Positions 44,627-53,736 of a stretch of DNA of 64,000 bases are shown here, piece after piece. The stretch's first letter is position 1. Each line of letters opens with the position of its first letter. The notes under the pieces were generated by a model, which did no database searches, was not told the origin of the DNA, and saw only the letters and a list, made by a program, of their open reading frames with translations. The DNA lies in the NCBI RefSeq assembly GCF_000719265.1, contig NZ_JOFL01000005.1, forward strand, positions 1 through 64,000. Direction: 5' to 3'. Source of the stretch: Streptomyces roseoverticillatus. GTDB taxonomy: Bacteria; Actinomycetota; Actinomycetes; Streptomycetales; Streptomycetaceae. A program made the position numbers and the translations under genes.

Positions 44627-45858
44627 TGAACCAGTTCTCCTCGTTCCCGAGCTCTCTGCGCCGGCCGCGTGCGCGCGGGGTGCACCGTGCCGTGCTGTTC
44701 GCCGCCGCCTGTGCTCTGCTGGCCTCCGGTTGCGGCGGGGACTCCGGTACGGAGGCGGCCGACCGCGCGCCGCACAAGGAGGGGCAGCAGCAACAGCAAC
44801 AGCAGCAGCGGGGGGCGGCGCCGGCGGCGGGGCTGCCCGGGATGCCGCCGCTGCTGGATCCGCACGACCTGTACGCGGCGGACCGGCCGAACAAGCTGTC
44901 GCCGGTGGTGAAGGACTTCCCGTCGCGGGTGTACGTGCCCAACACGGAGTCGGACACGGTGAGCGTCATCGACCCGAAGACGTACAAGGTCATCGAGACG
45001 ATCCCGGTGGGGAACCAGCCGCAGCACGTGGTGCCGTCGTGGGACATGAAGACGCTGTGGGTGAACAACGACCGCGGTCACACGCTGACGGCGATCGACC
45101 CGGCCACGGGGAAGAAGGGGCGGACGGTCGACGTCCACGACCCGTACAACCTCTACTTCACGCCGGACGGCAAGTACGCGGTGGTGATGGCGTCGATGGA
45201 CCGGGAGCTGGTGTTCCGGGACGCCCAGACCATGAAGCGGAAGAAGACGGAGCCGGTGTCGTGCAAGGGGGTGAACCACGCGGACTTCTCGCCGGACGGG
45301 AAGTACTTCATCGTCTCGTGCGAGTTCTCGGGCGAGCTGCTGAAGGTCGACACAGCGAAGATGAAGGTGATCGGTCAGCAGAAGCTGCCGTTCGAGGGGG
45401 CGATGCCGCAGGACGTGAAGATCTCCTCGGACGGGAAGACGTGGTACATCGCCGACATGATGGCGGACGGGGTGTGGGTGCTGGACGGTGACAGGTTCAC
45501 CGAGCCGTGGCTGATGCCGACGGGCAAGGGCGCGCACGGGCTGTACGTGAGCCGGGACTCGAAGTCGATGTACATCTCGAACCGGGGCGAGGGGTCGATC
45601 TCGGTGCTGGACCTGCCGAGCCGCAAGCTGGTGAAGAAGTGGGAGCTGCCGGAGGGCGGGAGCCCCGACATGGGCGGGGTGTCGGCGGACGGCAATGTGC
45701 TGTGGCTGTCGGGGCGTTACGACTCCGAGGTGTACGCGATCGACACGCGGGACGGGCACCAGATCGCCAAGATCCGGGTGGGTGCCGGGCCGCACGGGCT
45801 GGCGGTGTACCCCCAGCCGGGCCGGTACTCGCTGGGCCACACCGGGATCTTCCGGTAG
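44626..45858 (+). CDS. YVTN beta-propeller lipoprotein
   Basis: This 410-residue protein is a lipoprotein (lipobox LASGC near residue 29), followed by an eight-glutamine run and about six YVTN-type blades such as RVYVPNTESDTVSVIDPKTYKVIETIPVGNQPQHV and GLYVSRDSKSMYISNRGEGSISVLDLPSRKLV, each cited in part. It forms an extracytoplasmic propeller of unknown ligand. Its ATG overlaps the stop of the NodB-like gene (TGATG), so the two are co-translated and may act together at the cell surface. Confidence 0.82.
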   Translation: MNQFSSFPSSLRRPRARGVHRAVLFAAACALLASGCGGDSGTEAADRAPHKEGQQQQQQQQRGAAPAAGLPGMPPLLDPHDLYAADRPNKLSPVVKDFPSRVYVPNTESDTVSVIDPKTYKVIETIPVGNQPQHVVPSWDMKTLWVNNDRGHTLTAIDPATGKKGRTVDVHDPYNLYFTPDGKYAVVMASMDRELVFRDAQTMKRKKTEPVSCKGVNHADFSPDGKYFIVSCEFSGELLKVDTAKMKVIGQQKLPFEGAMPQDVKISSDGKTWYIADMMADGVWVLDGDRFTEPWLMPTGKGAHGLYVSRDSKSMYISNRGEGSISVLDLPSRKLVKKWELPEGGSPDMGGVSADGNVLWLSGRYDSEVYAIDTRDGHQIAKIRVGAGPHGLAVYPQPGRYSLGHTGIFR

Positions 45859-45911
45859 GGGCCGGGGTTCTTCCGGTGAGGCCCGGGGAGTGACGGCGGG
45901 CCGGGCGTAGG

Positions 45912-45939
45912 CGGGCGCCGGGACGGGACCCGGCGCCCG
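45912..45939. terminator. Bidirectional terminator
   Basis: A perfect 11-bp stem (cgggcgccggg / cccggcgcccg) with a 6-base loop lies between the convergent propeller gene and the unknown membrane gene. Confidence 0.75.
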
Positions 45940-45940
45940 G

Positions 45941-47605
45941 TCACGCGTTGTAGACGTCCGCCGCGCTGGGCTTGGCGTCCTGGACGGCGCCGCTGAGGGA
46001 CATGGCGCGGCTGGTGAAGCGCTCGGTGTTCACGCCGTGCTCCTTGAGGACGCGCAGGGCGGCCTCGTGCACCACGCGCAGGACGGGGGTCGTGGCGCGG
46101 AGGGCGTCGTCGGCCATGAAGCGGTGCCGCCAGGGCTTCTCGGCCCAGGCGTGGCGCAGGCCGAAGGGCTCGGGCAGGACGAGCTTGCCGCCCCAGTACT
46201 CCAGGAGGGGCGGGTACCAGGTGAGGGGGGCGCGGGCGGCGAGGCGGACGACTTCGCGGGGCGGGACGACGGAGAGGGTCCTGGTCCGGTTCTCCCAGAA
46301 CTTGATGGTCTTGGGAGTGGTCTTGGTGCGGGCCGACGGCTTGCCCATGAAGATGCCGTTGACGGGGCCGAGGGCGTAGCCGGTGACCTCGATGCGCAGG
46401 GTCTTGTGGAGGACGGTGACGGTGATGAGGAGGGTGATCACGAGCTGGCCGTCCCAGAGGACGAACTGGACGCCGAGGTAGTGCCGGCTGCCCGCGCCGA
46501 ACTGCTGTTCGTTGCAGATCTTCTGGAGTTCGGCGCCCCTTATCTGGAAGCCGTCGGTGCCCCCGGGACGGGAGACGGCGCCGGCGCCCTCGCCGACGTC
46601 GGAGACGACCCAGTGCTCGACGGAGGGGGTGGGGAAGCCGCCGGTGTGCAGGGGGCTGCGCTCCAGGAGGTGGAGCTGGTCGTGGATGGCGCGGACGACG
46701 TCCCAGCTGCGGAAGGGGTTGATCTCCTTGCCGGGTTCGAGCGGGACGAGCTCCTCGGCGAGCTGCCAGCTGCCCCAGCGGGTGCCCATGCCGAGTATGC
46801 CCTTGGTGCCGGCGTAGAAGGCGACGTTGCTCTGCTGCTCGGCGGCGAGCCGCTCCAGGGACTGGCGGAGCCGCTCGGCGGCGGTCTCGCCGGGGTTCTT
46901 GGGGACGGCTTCGGGGATCTTGGCGCCGATGCCGCCGCCGGAGAGCAGGCCGGTCCAGCGGTCGCGGAGGTCCTTGGCGGTGCGCTCGCAGACGGACTTG
47001 GCCCAGAAGCCGCCGACGAGCGGGGCGATGAGCATGGCGCGCAGGTAGAACGCCCAGAATCCTTGGAAGGGCAGCTTGACCAGGAGGATGACGGCGAGGA
47101 TGCCGAGACCCACGAGGAGCGCCGTGCCGAGGGCGCCGGCGCGCTTGTTCTGGGCGCCGGCGATGGTGCGGCGCAGCTGGAAGACGCCGAGCCAGAGCAG
47201 GACGCCGGGGAGGAAGAGCAGCCCGCAGACGCCCGTGATGAGGGTGAGCCTGGCGTCGCGCTGCTTGCGGATGCGATTGGCCGCGAGGCAGTGCTCGACG
47301 ACGGGCTGCGGGTCGAGGCCGAAGGACTGGATGAGGGGCTTGCGGCCGCCGCCGAGCACGCGCAGCTGGACGGCGCGGGCGAAGGCCTCGCCCAGGTTGG
47401 GCTCGAAGAGCGATATGCGGGGCGGCTTGACCTCGGACTTGGCCCAGTCGGAGTTGGCCTTGAGGAGCTGGTCGGCCGGGCCGTCGCGGTAGGCGGCCGA
47501 GGCGAGCGCCTGGGTCGCCGCGGTCTGTCCGGAGGAGCCCGAGAGCGGGATCTGTGCCCCGGGGCTGAAGTCGAACGGGTCCCCTGCTGCCACTGCTGCC
47601 CCCAA
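45941..47605 (-). CDS. Membrane protein of unknown function, 554 residues
   Basis: I do not recognise this family. Residues about 120-215 hold three or four hydrophobic segments (LTLITGVCGLLFLPGVLLWLGVF, ALGTALLVGLGILAVILLV, FWAFYLRAMLIAPLVGGFW). A weak pair (LVITLLITVTVLHKTLRIEVTGYAL) lies near residue 410. The long hydrophilic remainder includes NVAFYAGTKGILGMGTRWGSW and DGFQIRGAELQKIC, which look like conserved structural blocks. There is no signal peptide at the start. It is monocistronic and leftward. Conserved hypothetical status is inferred from gene-like codon use. Confidence 0.78.
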   Translation of the reverse strand: MGAAVAAGDPFDFSPGAQIPLSGSSGQTAATQALASAAYRDGPADQLLKANSDWAKSEVKPPRISLFEPNLGEAFARAVQLRVLGGGRKPLIQSFGLDPQPVVEHCLAANRIRKQRDARLTLITGVCGLLFLPGVLLWLGVFQLRRTIAGAQNKRAGALGTALLVGLGILAVILLVKLPFQGFWAFYLRAMLIAPLVGGFWAKSVCERTAKDLRDRWTGLLSGGGIGAKIPEAVPKNPGETAAERLRQSLERLAAEQQSNVAFYAGTKGILGMGTRWGSWQLAEELVPLEPGKEINPFRSWDVVRAIHDQLHLLERSPLHTGGFPTPSVEHWVVSDVGEGAGAVSRPGGTDGFQIRGAELQKICNEQQFGAGSRHYLGVQFVLWDGQLVITLLITVTVLHKTLRIEVTGYALGPVNGIFMGKPSARTKTTPKTIKFWENRTRTLSVVPPREVVRLAARAPLTWYPPLLEYWGGKLVLPEPFGLRHAWAEKPWRHRFMADDALRATTPVLRVVHEAALRVLKEHGVNTERFTSRAMSLSGAVQDAKPSAADVYNA

Positions 47606-47727
47606 TGCCGCGCATGTCCGGTCCTGCGGCCTTCCGACGGATGCCGACGACCGCCCGCGTCATACGTGTTGGTCCGCGGACCCAGCGTATCGGCGCGGGG
47701 TGCCGGCTGTCGCAGAGATCGTGAAGG

Positions 47728-47758
47728 CCGCCCGCCCCGCTCGGTGCGAGGCGGGCGG
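47728..47758 (-). terminator. Terminator of the EF-G2-like gene
   Basis: A 9-bp stem (ccgcccgcc/ggcgggcgg) with a 13-base loop lies ten bases beyond the stop codon on the minus strand. Confidence 0.72.
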
Positions 47759-47768
47759 TTCGCGCCTG

Positions 47769-49976
47769 TTACGCTCCGCCCTCCGCCGATTCCCGCAGCC
47801 GCTCGGCGATCTGAGGGGGCATCGGTTCGTGGCGGGCGTAGGAGCGGGTGAACCGGCCGGTGCCGTGCGACAGGGAGCGCAGGTCGACGGCGTAGCGGCT
47901 GATCTCGATCTCGGGGACCTCGGCGCGCACGAGGGTGCGGCCCGCGCCGGACTGCTCGGTGCCGATGACGCGGCCGCGGCGCCCGGACAGGTCGCTCATG
48001 ACGGGGCCCACGTAGTCGTCGGAGACCAGGACCTCGATCTCGGCGACGGGTTCGAGGAGGTGGATCCTCGTTTCGGCGGCGGCCTCGCGCAGGGCGAGGG
48101 CGCCCGCGGTCTGGAACGCGGCGTCGGAGGAGTCCACCGAGTGCGCCTTGCCGTCGAGGAGGGTGACCCGGATGTCGACCAGGGGGTAGCCGGCGGCGAG
48201 GCCGCGGGCGGCCTGGGCGCGGATGCCCTTCTCGACGGAGGGGATGAACTGGCGCGGGACGGCGCCGCCGACGACCTTGTCGACGAACTCGATGCCGGAG
48301 CCGCCGGGCAGCGGCTCGACCTCGATCTCGCAGATGGCGTACTGGCCGTGGCCGCCGGACTGCTTGACGTGCCGGCCGCGGCCGCCGGCCTTGCCGCCGA
48401 AGGTCTCGCGGAGCGACACCTTGTGGGGCACGACGTCGACCTGGACGCCGTAGCGGGTGCGCAGCCGTTCCAGGGCCACGTCCCGGTGGGCCTCGCCCAG
48501 GCACCACAGGACGACCTGGTGGGTCTGGGCGTTCTGTTCCAGGCGCATGGTGGGGTCTTCGGCGACGAGCCGGGCGAGGCCCTGGGAGAGCTTGTCCTCG
48601 TCGGCCTTGCTGTGCGCCTGGATGGCGACGGGCAGCAGCGGGTCGGGCAGCTGCCAGGGCTCCATGAGGAGGGGGTCGCCCTTGGCGGAGAGGGTGTCGC
48701 CGGTCTCGGCGCGGGTGAGCTTGGCGACGCAGGCGATGTCGCCGGCGATGGCCTGGGGGAGGGGCCGCTGCTGTTTGCCGAAGGGGGAGGAGAGCGCGCC
48801 GATGCGCTCGTCGACGTCGTGGTTCTCGTGGCCGCGGTCCTCCAGGCCGTGGCCGGAGACGTGGACGGTCTCGTCGGGGCGCAGGGTGCCGGAGAAGACG
48901 CGGACGAGGGAGATCCGGCCGACGTACGGGTCGGACGAGGTCTTGATCACCTCGGCGGCGAGCGGGCCCGCGGGGTCACAGGTCACGGGCGTGCGGGGGC
49001 GGCCGTCGGGGGTGGTGACGGCCGGGGCCTCGCGTTCGAGGGGGGTGGGGAAGCCGCCGGTGATCAGCTCCAGGAGCTCGACGGTGCCCAGGCCCTGCTT
49101 GGCGCCCTCGGCGGCGGGGGCCGCGGCGAGAACGGGGTGGAAGCTGCCGCGCGCCACGGCGCGCTCCAGGTCCTCGACGAGCGTCTTGACGTCGATCTCC
49201 TCGCCGCCGAGGTAGCGGTCCATGAGGGTTTCGTCCTCGCTCTCGGCGATGATGCCCTCGATGAGCCGGTTGCGGGCCTCCTCGATGAGCGGCAGGTGCT
49301 CGGGGCCGGGTGCGGCCTCGGCCCGGGTGCCGGAGGAGTAGTCGAAGACGCGCTGGGAGAGCAGGCCGATGAGGCCGGCCACGCAGCGGTGCCCGTCGGG
49401 GCCCTCGGGCCCGTGCAGCGGGAGGTAGAGCGGCAGCACGCCGTCGGGGGAGTCGCCGCCGAAGGCCGTCCGGCAGGTCTCCGTCATCTCCTCGAAATCG
49501 GAGCGGGCTGCCTCCAGATGGGTGATGACGATGGCGCGGGGCATCCCGACGGCGGCGCACTCCTCCCAGACCATGCGGGTGGCGCCGTTGATGTTCTCGG
49601 CGCCCTCTGCGGCCGAGACGACGAAAAGGGCCGCGTCCGCCGCCCGCAGACCGGCCCTGAGCTCCCCGACGAAGTCGGCGTAGCCGGGGGTGTCCAGCAG
49701 ATTGATCTTGATGCCGGCCCATTCGACCGGGGCCAGCGACAACTGCACCGAGCGCTGCTGGCGGTGCTCGATCTCGTCGTAGTCCGAGAGCGCACCACCG
49801 TCCTCGACGCGGCCGGCCCGGTTGACCGCACCGGTCGCCAGCGCGAGGGCCTCCACCAGCGTCGTCTTTCCGGAGCCGCTGTGGCCGACCAGCACCACAT
49901 TGCGTACGTGGCTCGGCCGGTCGGCCGATACTGCTCTGCCCGCGGCCCCTGGGTACGTGCCCGTCTTCTCGCCCAT
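47769..49976 (-). CDS. EF-G2-like translation GTPase paralogue
   Basis: This 735-residue protein has EF-G architecture: a GTPase domain with P-loop GHSGSGKTT near residue 33 and DTPGYADF (G3) near residue 99, then domains II-V (GGRGRHVKQSGGHGQYAICE near residue 515, and DYVGPVMSDLSGRRGRVIG near 665). The G4 motif NKxD is replaced by THLE, and the switch I RGITI motif by RSVQL, so nucleotide handling probably differs from EF-G. It resembles the EF-G2 group, which does not replace EF-G in mycobacteria. ATG 49976 follows GGGAGG. It diverges from pgsA. Confidence 0.85.
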   Translation of the reverse strand: MGEKTGTYPGAAGRAVSADRPSHVRNVVLVGHSGSGKTTLVEALALATGAVNRAGRVEDGGALSDYDEIEHRQQRSVQLSLAPVEWAGIKINLLDTPGYADFVGELRAGLRAADAALFVVSAAEGAENINGATRMVWEECAAVGMPRAIVITHLEAARSDFEEMTETCRTAFGGDSPDGVLPLYLPLHGPEGPDGHRCVAGLIGLLSQRVFDYSSGTRAEAAPGPEHLPLIEEARNRLIEGIIAESEDETLMDRYLGGEEIDVKTLVEDLERAVARGSFHPVLAAAPAAEGAKQGLGTVELLELITGGFPTPLEREAPAVTTPDGRPRTPVTCDPAGPLAAEVIKTSSDPYVGRISLVRVFSGTLRPDETVHVSGHGLEDRGHENHDVDERIGALSSPFGKQQRPLPQAIAGDIACVAKLTRAETGDTLSAKGDPLLMEPWQLPDPLLPVAIQAHSKADEDKLSQGLARLVAEDPTMRLEQNAQTHQVVLWCLGEAHRDVALERLRTRYGVQVDVVPHKVSLRETFGGKAGGRGRHVKQSGGHGQYAICEIEVEPLPGGSGIEFVDKVVGGAVPRQFIPSVEKGIRAQAARGLAAGYPLVDIRVTLLDGKAHSVDSSDAAFQTAGALALREAAAETRIHLLEPVAEIEVLVSDDYVGPVMSDLSGRRGRVIGTEQSGAGRTLVRAEVPEIEISRYAVDLRSLSHGTGRFTRSYARHEPMPPQIAERLRESAEGGA

Positions 49977-50221
49977 GTGTCCCGCCTCCCGGTCGACACC
50001 TGCGGTACACCGAGCTTTCCACTGCGGTAACGCTGCGTCCATACGTCGCACACGGGGGTGCATCCGTACGCCCCGCGGTGGCGCCGCAGGGGGAGGCGGA
50101 GGGGCCGGTGCGCGCGCTGCGAGCAGTGCGTGCGCGGCCCGGAGGGGGCGCCTGGCTACGATGGGCCAGCCGGTGGCCTCCCTGACCACGCGGCCCGACA
50201 CGACACCCCTCCGGGAAGGCC

Positions 50222-50890
50222 ATGCTGAACAAGTACGCGCGTGCGTTCTTCACGCGTGTTCTCACGCCGTTCGCCGCCCTGCTCATCCGCCTCGGCGTCA
50301 GCCCCGACGCGGTGACCCTCGTCGGTACCGGCGGTGTGGTGGCGGGCGCCCTGGTCTTCTATCCGCGGGGGGAGTTCTTCTGGGGCACGGTCGTCATCAC
50401 CCTGTTCGTCTTCTCGGACCTGGTGGACGGCAACATGGCCCGGCAGCTGGGCCGCTCCAGCCGCTGGGGCGCCTTCCTGGACTCCACGCTCGACCGCGTC
50501 GCCGACTCGGCGATCTTCGGCGGGCTCGCGCTGTGGTACGCGGGCAGCGGTGACGACAACGTGCTCTGCGCGGTGTCGATCTTCTGCCTCGCCAGCGGCC
50601 AGGTGGTCTCGTACACGAAGGCGCGCGGCGAGAGCATCGGCCTGCCCGTGAACGTCAACGGCCTCGTCGAGCGGGCCGAGCGGCTGGTCATCTCGCTGGT
50701 GGCGTGCGGCTTCGCGGGCCTGCACAAGTTCGGCGTGCCGGGCATCCAGTACCTGCTGCCGGTGGCGCTGTGGATCGTGGCCGTCGGCAGCCTCGTGACG
50801 CTGATCCAGCGGGTGGTGACGGTGCGCCGCGAGTCGGCCGAGGCGGAGGCCGAGGCCGCGGCGGCGGCGCAGGGCGGTGGCAACGGGTGA
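50222..50890 (+). CDS. pgsA: Phosphatidylinositol phosphate synthase (CDP-alcohol phosphatidyltransferase)
   Basis: This 222-residue membrane enzyme has the CDP-alcohol phosphotransferase signature DGNMARQLGRSSRWGAFLDSTLDR near residues 69-92, matching DGxxARx8Gx3Dx3D. It has about six hydrophobic segments. In actinobacteria this locus makes phosphatidylinositol phosphate from CDP-diacylglycerol and inositol phosphate. It overlaps the acyltransferase gene by four bases (GTGA), and with pimA forms the PIM operon known from mycobacteria. Confidence 0.88.
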   Translation: MLNKYARAFFTRVLTPFAALLIRLGVSPDAVTLVGTGGVVAGALVFYPRGEFFWGTVVITLFVFSDLVDGNMARQLGRSSRWGAFLDSTLDRVADSAIFGGLALWYAGSGDDNVLCAVSIFCLASGQVVSYTKARGESIGLPVNVNGLVERAERLVISLVACGFAGLHKFGVPGIQYLLPVALWIVAVGSLVTLIQRVVTVRRESAEAEAEAAAAAQGGGNG

Positions 50891-51882
50891 AGGACCGGCT
50901 GACCGACGCGCTGTACGGGCTCGGCTGGGCCACCGTCAAGAAGCTGCCGGAGCCGCTGGCCGTCCGGCTGGGGCAGCAGATCGCCGACGTGGCGTGGCGG
51001 CGGCGCGGCGGCGGCGTGCTGCGTCTGGAAGCCAACCTGGCCCGGGTGCTGCCGGGGGCGTCTGCGGAGCGCCTCGCGCGGGTGTCCCGCGCGGGCATGC
51101 GCTCGTACATGCGCTACTGGATGGAGTCCTTCCGGCTGCCGGTGTGGAGCGCGGAGCGCACGCGCACGTCCTTCGCGCCGGAGGGTTTGCACCACCTGGA
51201 GGAGGCCCTGGCGAGCGGGCGCGGCGTGGTCATCGCCCTGCCGCACATGGGCAACTACGACCTCGCGGGCGCGTGGGTGACCACGCGGCTCGGGGTGCCC
51301 TTCACGACGGTGGCCGAGCGGCTGAAGCCCGAGACGCTCTACGACCGCTTCGTGGCCTACCGCGAGGGCCTGGGCATGGAGGTGCTGCCCCACGCGGGCG
51401 GCAGCGCCTTCGGCACGCTGGCGCGCCGGCTGCGCGCCGGGGGACTGGTGTGCCTGGTGGCCGACCGCGACCTGTCCTCCTCGGGCATAGAGGTCACCTT
51501 CTTCGGCGAGGCCACCAAGATGCCCGCCGGGCCCGCGATGCTCGCCGTGCAGACCGGGGCGCTGCTGCTGCCGGTGACGCTCTGGTACGACCGCTCGCCG
51601 GTGATGAAGGGGCGGGTGCACGCCCCCGTCGAGGTGCCCGCGGAGGGCACGCGCGCCGAGAAGGCCGCCGCGATGACCCAGCAGGTCGCCGACATTTTCG
51701 CCGCGGGGATCGCCGAGCACCCCGAGGACTGGCATATGCTCCAGCGACTGTGGCTCGCCGACCTGGAGCCGCGCCCGGACGGGCCTTCCGGCACGCCGGA
51801 GCAGGCGCCGGGCGGGCCCGGGGGAGAGGCGCGGGGCGAGGGCGCGGGCAGGGCCGAGAGCGACCGGAGGGCCGGGGAATGA
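50887..51882 (+). CDS. patA: Phosphatidylinositol mannoside acyltransferase
   Basis: This 331-residue LpxL/HtrB-family acyltransferase carries the HX4D motif as LPHMGNYDLAG near residue 117, and GLVCLVADRDLSS and LPVTLWYDR further on. It would transfer a fatty acyl group to mannosylated phosphatidylinositol at the cytoplasmic face of the membrane. GTG 50887 overlaps pgsA, and its stop overlaps pimA (ATGA). The tail from about residue 300 is Gly/Glu-rich and probably unstructured. Confidence 0.87.
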   Translation: MKDRLTDALYGLGWATVKKLPEPLAVRLGQQIADVAWRRRGGGVLRLEANLARVLPGASAERLARVSRAGMRSYMRYWMESFRLPVWSAERTRTSFAPEGLHHLEEALASGRGVVIALPHMGNYDLAGAWVTTRLGVPFTTVAERLKPETLYDRFVAYREGLGMEVLPHAGGSAFGTLARRLRAGGLVCLVADRDLSSSGIEVTFFGEATKMPAGPAMLAVQTGALLLPVTLWYDRSPVMKGRVHAPVEVPAEGTRAEKAAAMTQQVADIFAAGIAEHPEDWHMLQRLWLADLEPRPDGPSGTPEQAPGGPGGEARGEGAGRAESDRRAGE

Positions 51883-53039
51883 GGATCGGGATCGTCTGTC
51901 CCTATTCGTGGGACGTGCCCGGCGGCGTGCAGTTCCACATCCGGGACCTGGCCGAGCACCTCATCCGGCTGGGCCACGAGGTGTCGGTGCTGGCCCCGGC
52001 GGACGACGAGACGCCGCTGCCGCCGTTCGTCGTCTCGGCCGGGCGGGCCGTGCCCGTCCCCTACAACGGCTCTGTGGCACGGCTGAACTTCGGCTTCCTC
52101 TCGGCCGCCCGCGTGCGGCGCTGGCTGCACGACGGCGACTTCGACGTCATCCACATCCACGAACCCACCTCTCCCTCGCTGGGCCTGCTGACCTGCTGGG
52201 CCGCGCAGGGCCCCATCGTGGCGACCTTCCACACCTCCAACCCGCGCTCCCGGGCGATGATCGCGGCCTATCCGATCCTCCAGCCCGCCCTGGAGAAGAT
52301 CAGCGCCCGCATCGCGGTGAGCGAATACGCCCGCCGGACGCTGGTCGAGCACCTGGGCGGCGACGCCGTGGTCATCCCCAACGGCGTTGACGTCGACTTC
52401 TTCGCCCGCGCCGAGCCCAAGCAGGAGTGGCAGGGCGGGACGATCGGCTTCATCGGCCGCATCGACGAACCCCGCAAGGGCCTGCCCGTGCTCATGCGCG
52501 CCCTGCCGAAGATCTTCGCCGCGTGCCCCGACGCCCGGCTGCTGGTCGCCGGCCGGGGCGACGAGGAGGAGGCCGTGGCCGGCCTGCCCCCCGAGATGCG
52601 CGACCGCGTCGAGTTCCTCGGCATGGTCAGCGACGAGGACAAGGCGCGGCTGCTGCGCAGCGTCGACGTCTATGTCGCCCCCAACACGGGCGGGGAGTCC
52701 TTCGGCATCATCCTGGTCGAGGCGATGTCGGCGGGTGCCCCCGTCCTCGCCAGCGACCTGGACGCCTTCGCCCAGGTGCTCGACCAGGGCTCGGCCGGCG
52801 AGCTCTTCGCCAATGAGGACGCCGACGCGCTCGCCGCCGCGGCCGTCCGGCTGCTGGGCGACCCGCAGCAGCGGGCCGGGCTGAGCGAGCGCGGCAGCAC
52901 TCACGTGCGCCGCTTCGACTGGTCCCGCGTGGGCGCCGACATCCTGGCCGTCTACGAGACGGTCACGGCCGGCGCGGCCTCGGTCGCCACCGACGAACGC
53001 ACCAGCCTCCGCGCCCGCTTCGGCCTCGCCCGCGACTGA
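51879..53039 (+). CDS. pimA: Phosphatidylinositol alpha-mannosyltransferase
   Basis: This 386-residue GT-B glycosyltransferase (GT4) starts MRIGIVCPYSWDVPGGVQFH with the GG loop of PimA. It has VIHIHEPTSPSLGLL, then RIDEPRKGLPVLMRALP and the C-terminal donor-site motif GGESFGIILVEAMSAGAPVLAS near residue 282. It adds the first mannose from GDP-mannose to phosphatidylinositol. It is coupled to patA by a four-base overlap and ends the operon. Confidence 0.93.
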   Translation: MRIGIVCPYSWDVPGGVQFHIRDLAEHLIRLGHEVSVLAPADDETPLPPFVVSAGRAVPVPYNGSVARLNFGFLSAARVRRWLHDGDFDVIHIHEPTSPSLGLLTCWAAQGPIVATFHTSNPRSRAMIAAYPILQPALEKISARIAVSEYARRTLVEHLGGDAVVIPNGVDVDFFARAEPKQEWQGGTIGFIGRIDEPRKGLPVLMRALPKIFAACPDARLLVAGRGDEEEAVAGLPPEMRDRVEFLGMVSDEDKARLLRSVDVYVAPNTGGESFGIILVEAMSAGAPVLASDLDAFAQVLDQGSAGELFANEDADALAAAAVRLLGDPQQRAGLSERGSTHVRRFDWSRVGADILAVYETVTAGAASVATDERTSLRARFGLARD

Positions 53040-53045
53040 GACCGC

Positions 53046-53070
53046 CCCGGGGCCGCCGCTAGGCCCCGGG
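53046..53070. terminator. Hairpin between convergent pimA and membrane gene
   Basis: A 9-bp stem (cccggggcc/ggccccggg) with loop gccgcta runs into the stop codon of the minus-strand membrane gene. It can serve both transcripts. Confidence 0.65.
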
Positions 53071-53736
53071 CCCCGCTCCCTGGGGCACCGGTGCCCCCGC
53101 CGCCACGGCTGTCCCGAACAGGGATATCCCGTGCCGCGCCCGGAAGCGCCGGCTGCGCCGTACGGTGATCACCACCACCAGGGCCAGCAGGGCGAACGAC
53201 TGGATCCGGCCGACGACCGGGACCGCGTCGACGGGCAGGACCAGCGCCTGCACCGTGCTCAGGGCGGCGTCGAGCAGCTCCACGCCTCCCCACAGCAGGG
53301 TCAGGCCGCGCAGCGCCTGCCGGTACACGGGCAGTTCCTGCCAGGCGCGCTCGGCCTCCGCGTCGCCGCTGCCGCGCCGCAGGTGCGCGCCGAAGTGGAA
53401 GGCGAACGGCCGGGAGAGGAACAGGGTGCCCCCGATCCACAGGCCCAGTACGGCCGGGATCGCGGCGTCCTTGAGCAGCAGCACCCGCGGATCCCCGCTC
53501 ACCAGCGACATGGCCGCCGAGACGGCGAGCAGGGCGACGACGAGCAGGTCGAAGGAGGCGACGTGCCGGCGGCGGACGGCCGTCACGACCGCGTGCGCGG
53601 CCGGTATCGCGCCGCTGATCAGCAGGGCCTGCCACTGGGCGGTGCCCTGCGCCCGCAGCGCGTAGTACAGCGCGACGGGCAGGACGATCGTGATGGTCAG
53701 GGGGACGAGCAGCGCTCGCCAGGCATGCGGTGTCAT
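53059..53736 (-). CDS. VC0807-like integral membrane protein
   Basis: This 225-residue protein has five or six membrane segments, beginning ALLVPLTITIVLPVALYYALR and ending SFALLALVVVITVRR. The middle part LRGLTLLWGGVELLDAAL resembles the VC0807 family, whose function is unknown. The gene is monocistronic, and a GGGGGAGG-type ribosome site precedes ATG 53736. Confidence 0.75.
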   Translation of the reverse strand: MTPHAWRALLVPLTITIVLPVALYYALRAQGTAQWQALLISGAIPAAHAVVTAVRRRHVASFDLLVVALLAVSAAMSLVSGDPRVLLLKDAAIPAVLGLWIGGTLFLSRPFAFHFGAHLRRGSGDAEAERAWQELPVYRQALRGLTLLWGGVELLDAALSTVQALVLPVDAVPVVGRIQSFALLALVVVITVRRSRRFRARHGISLFGTAVAAGAPVPQGAGPGA

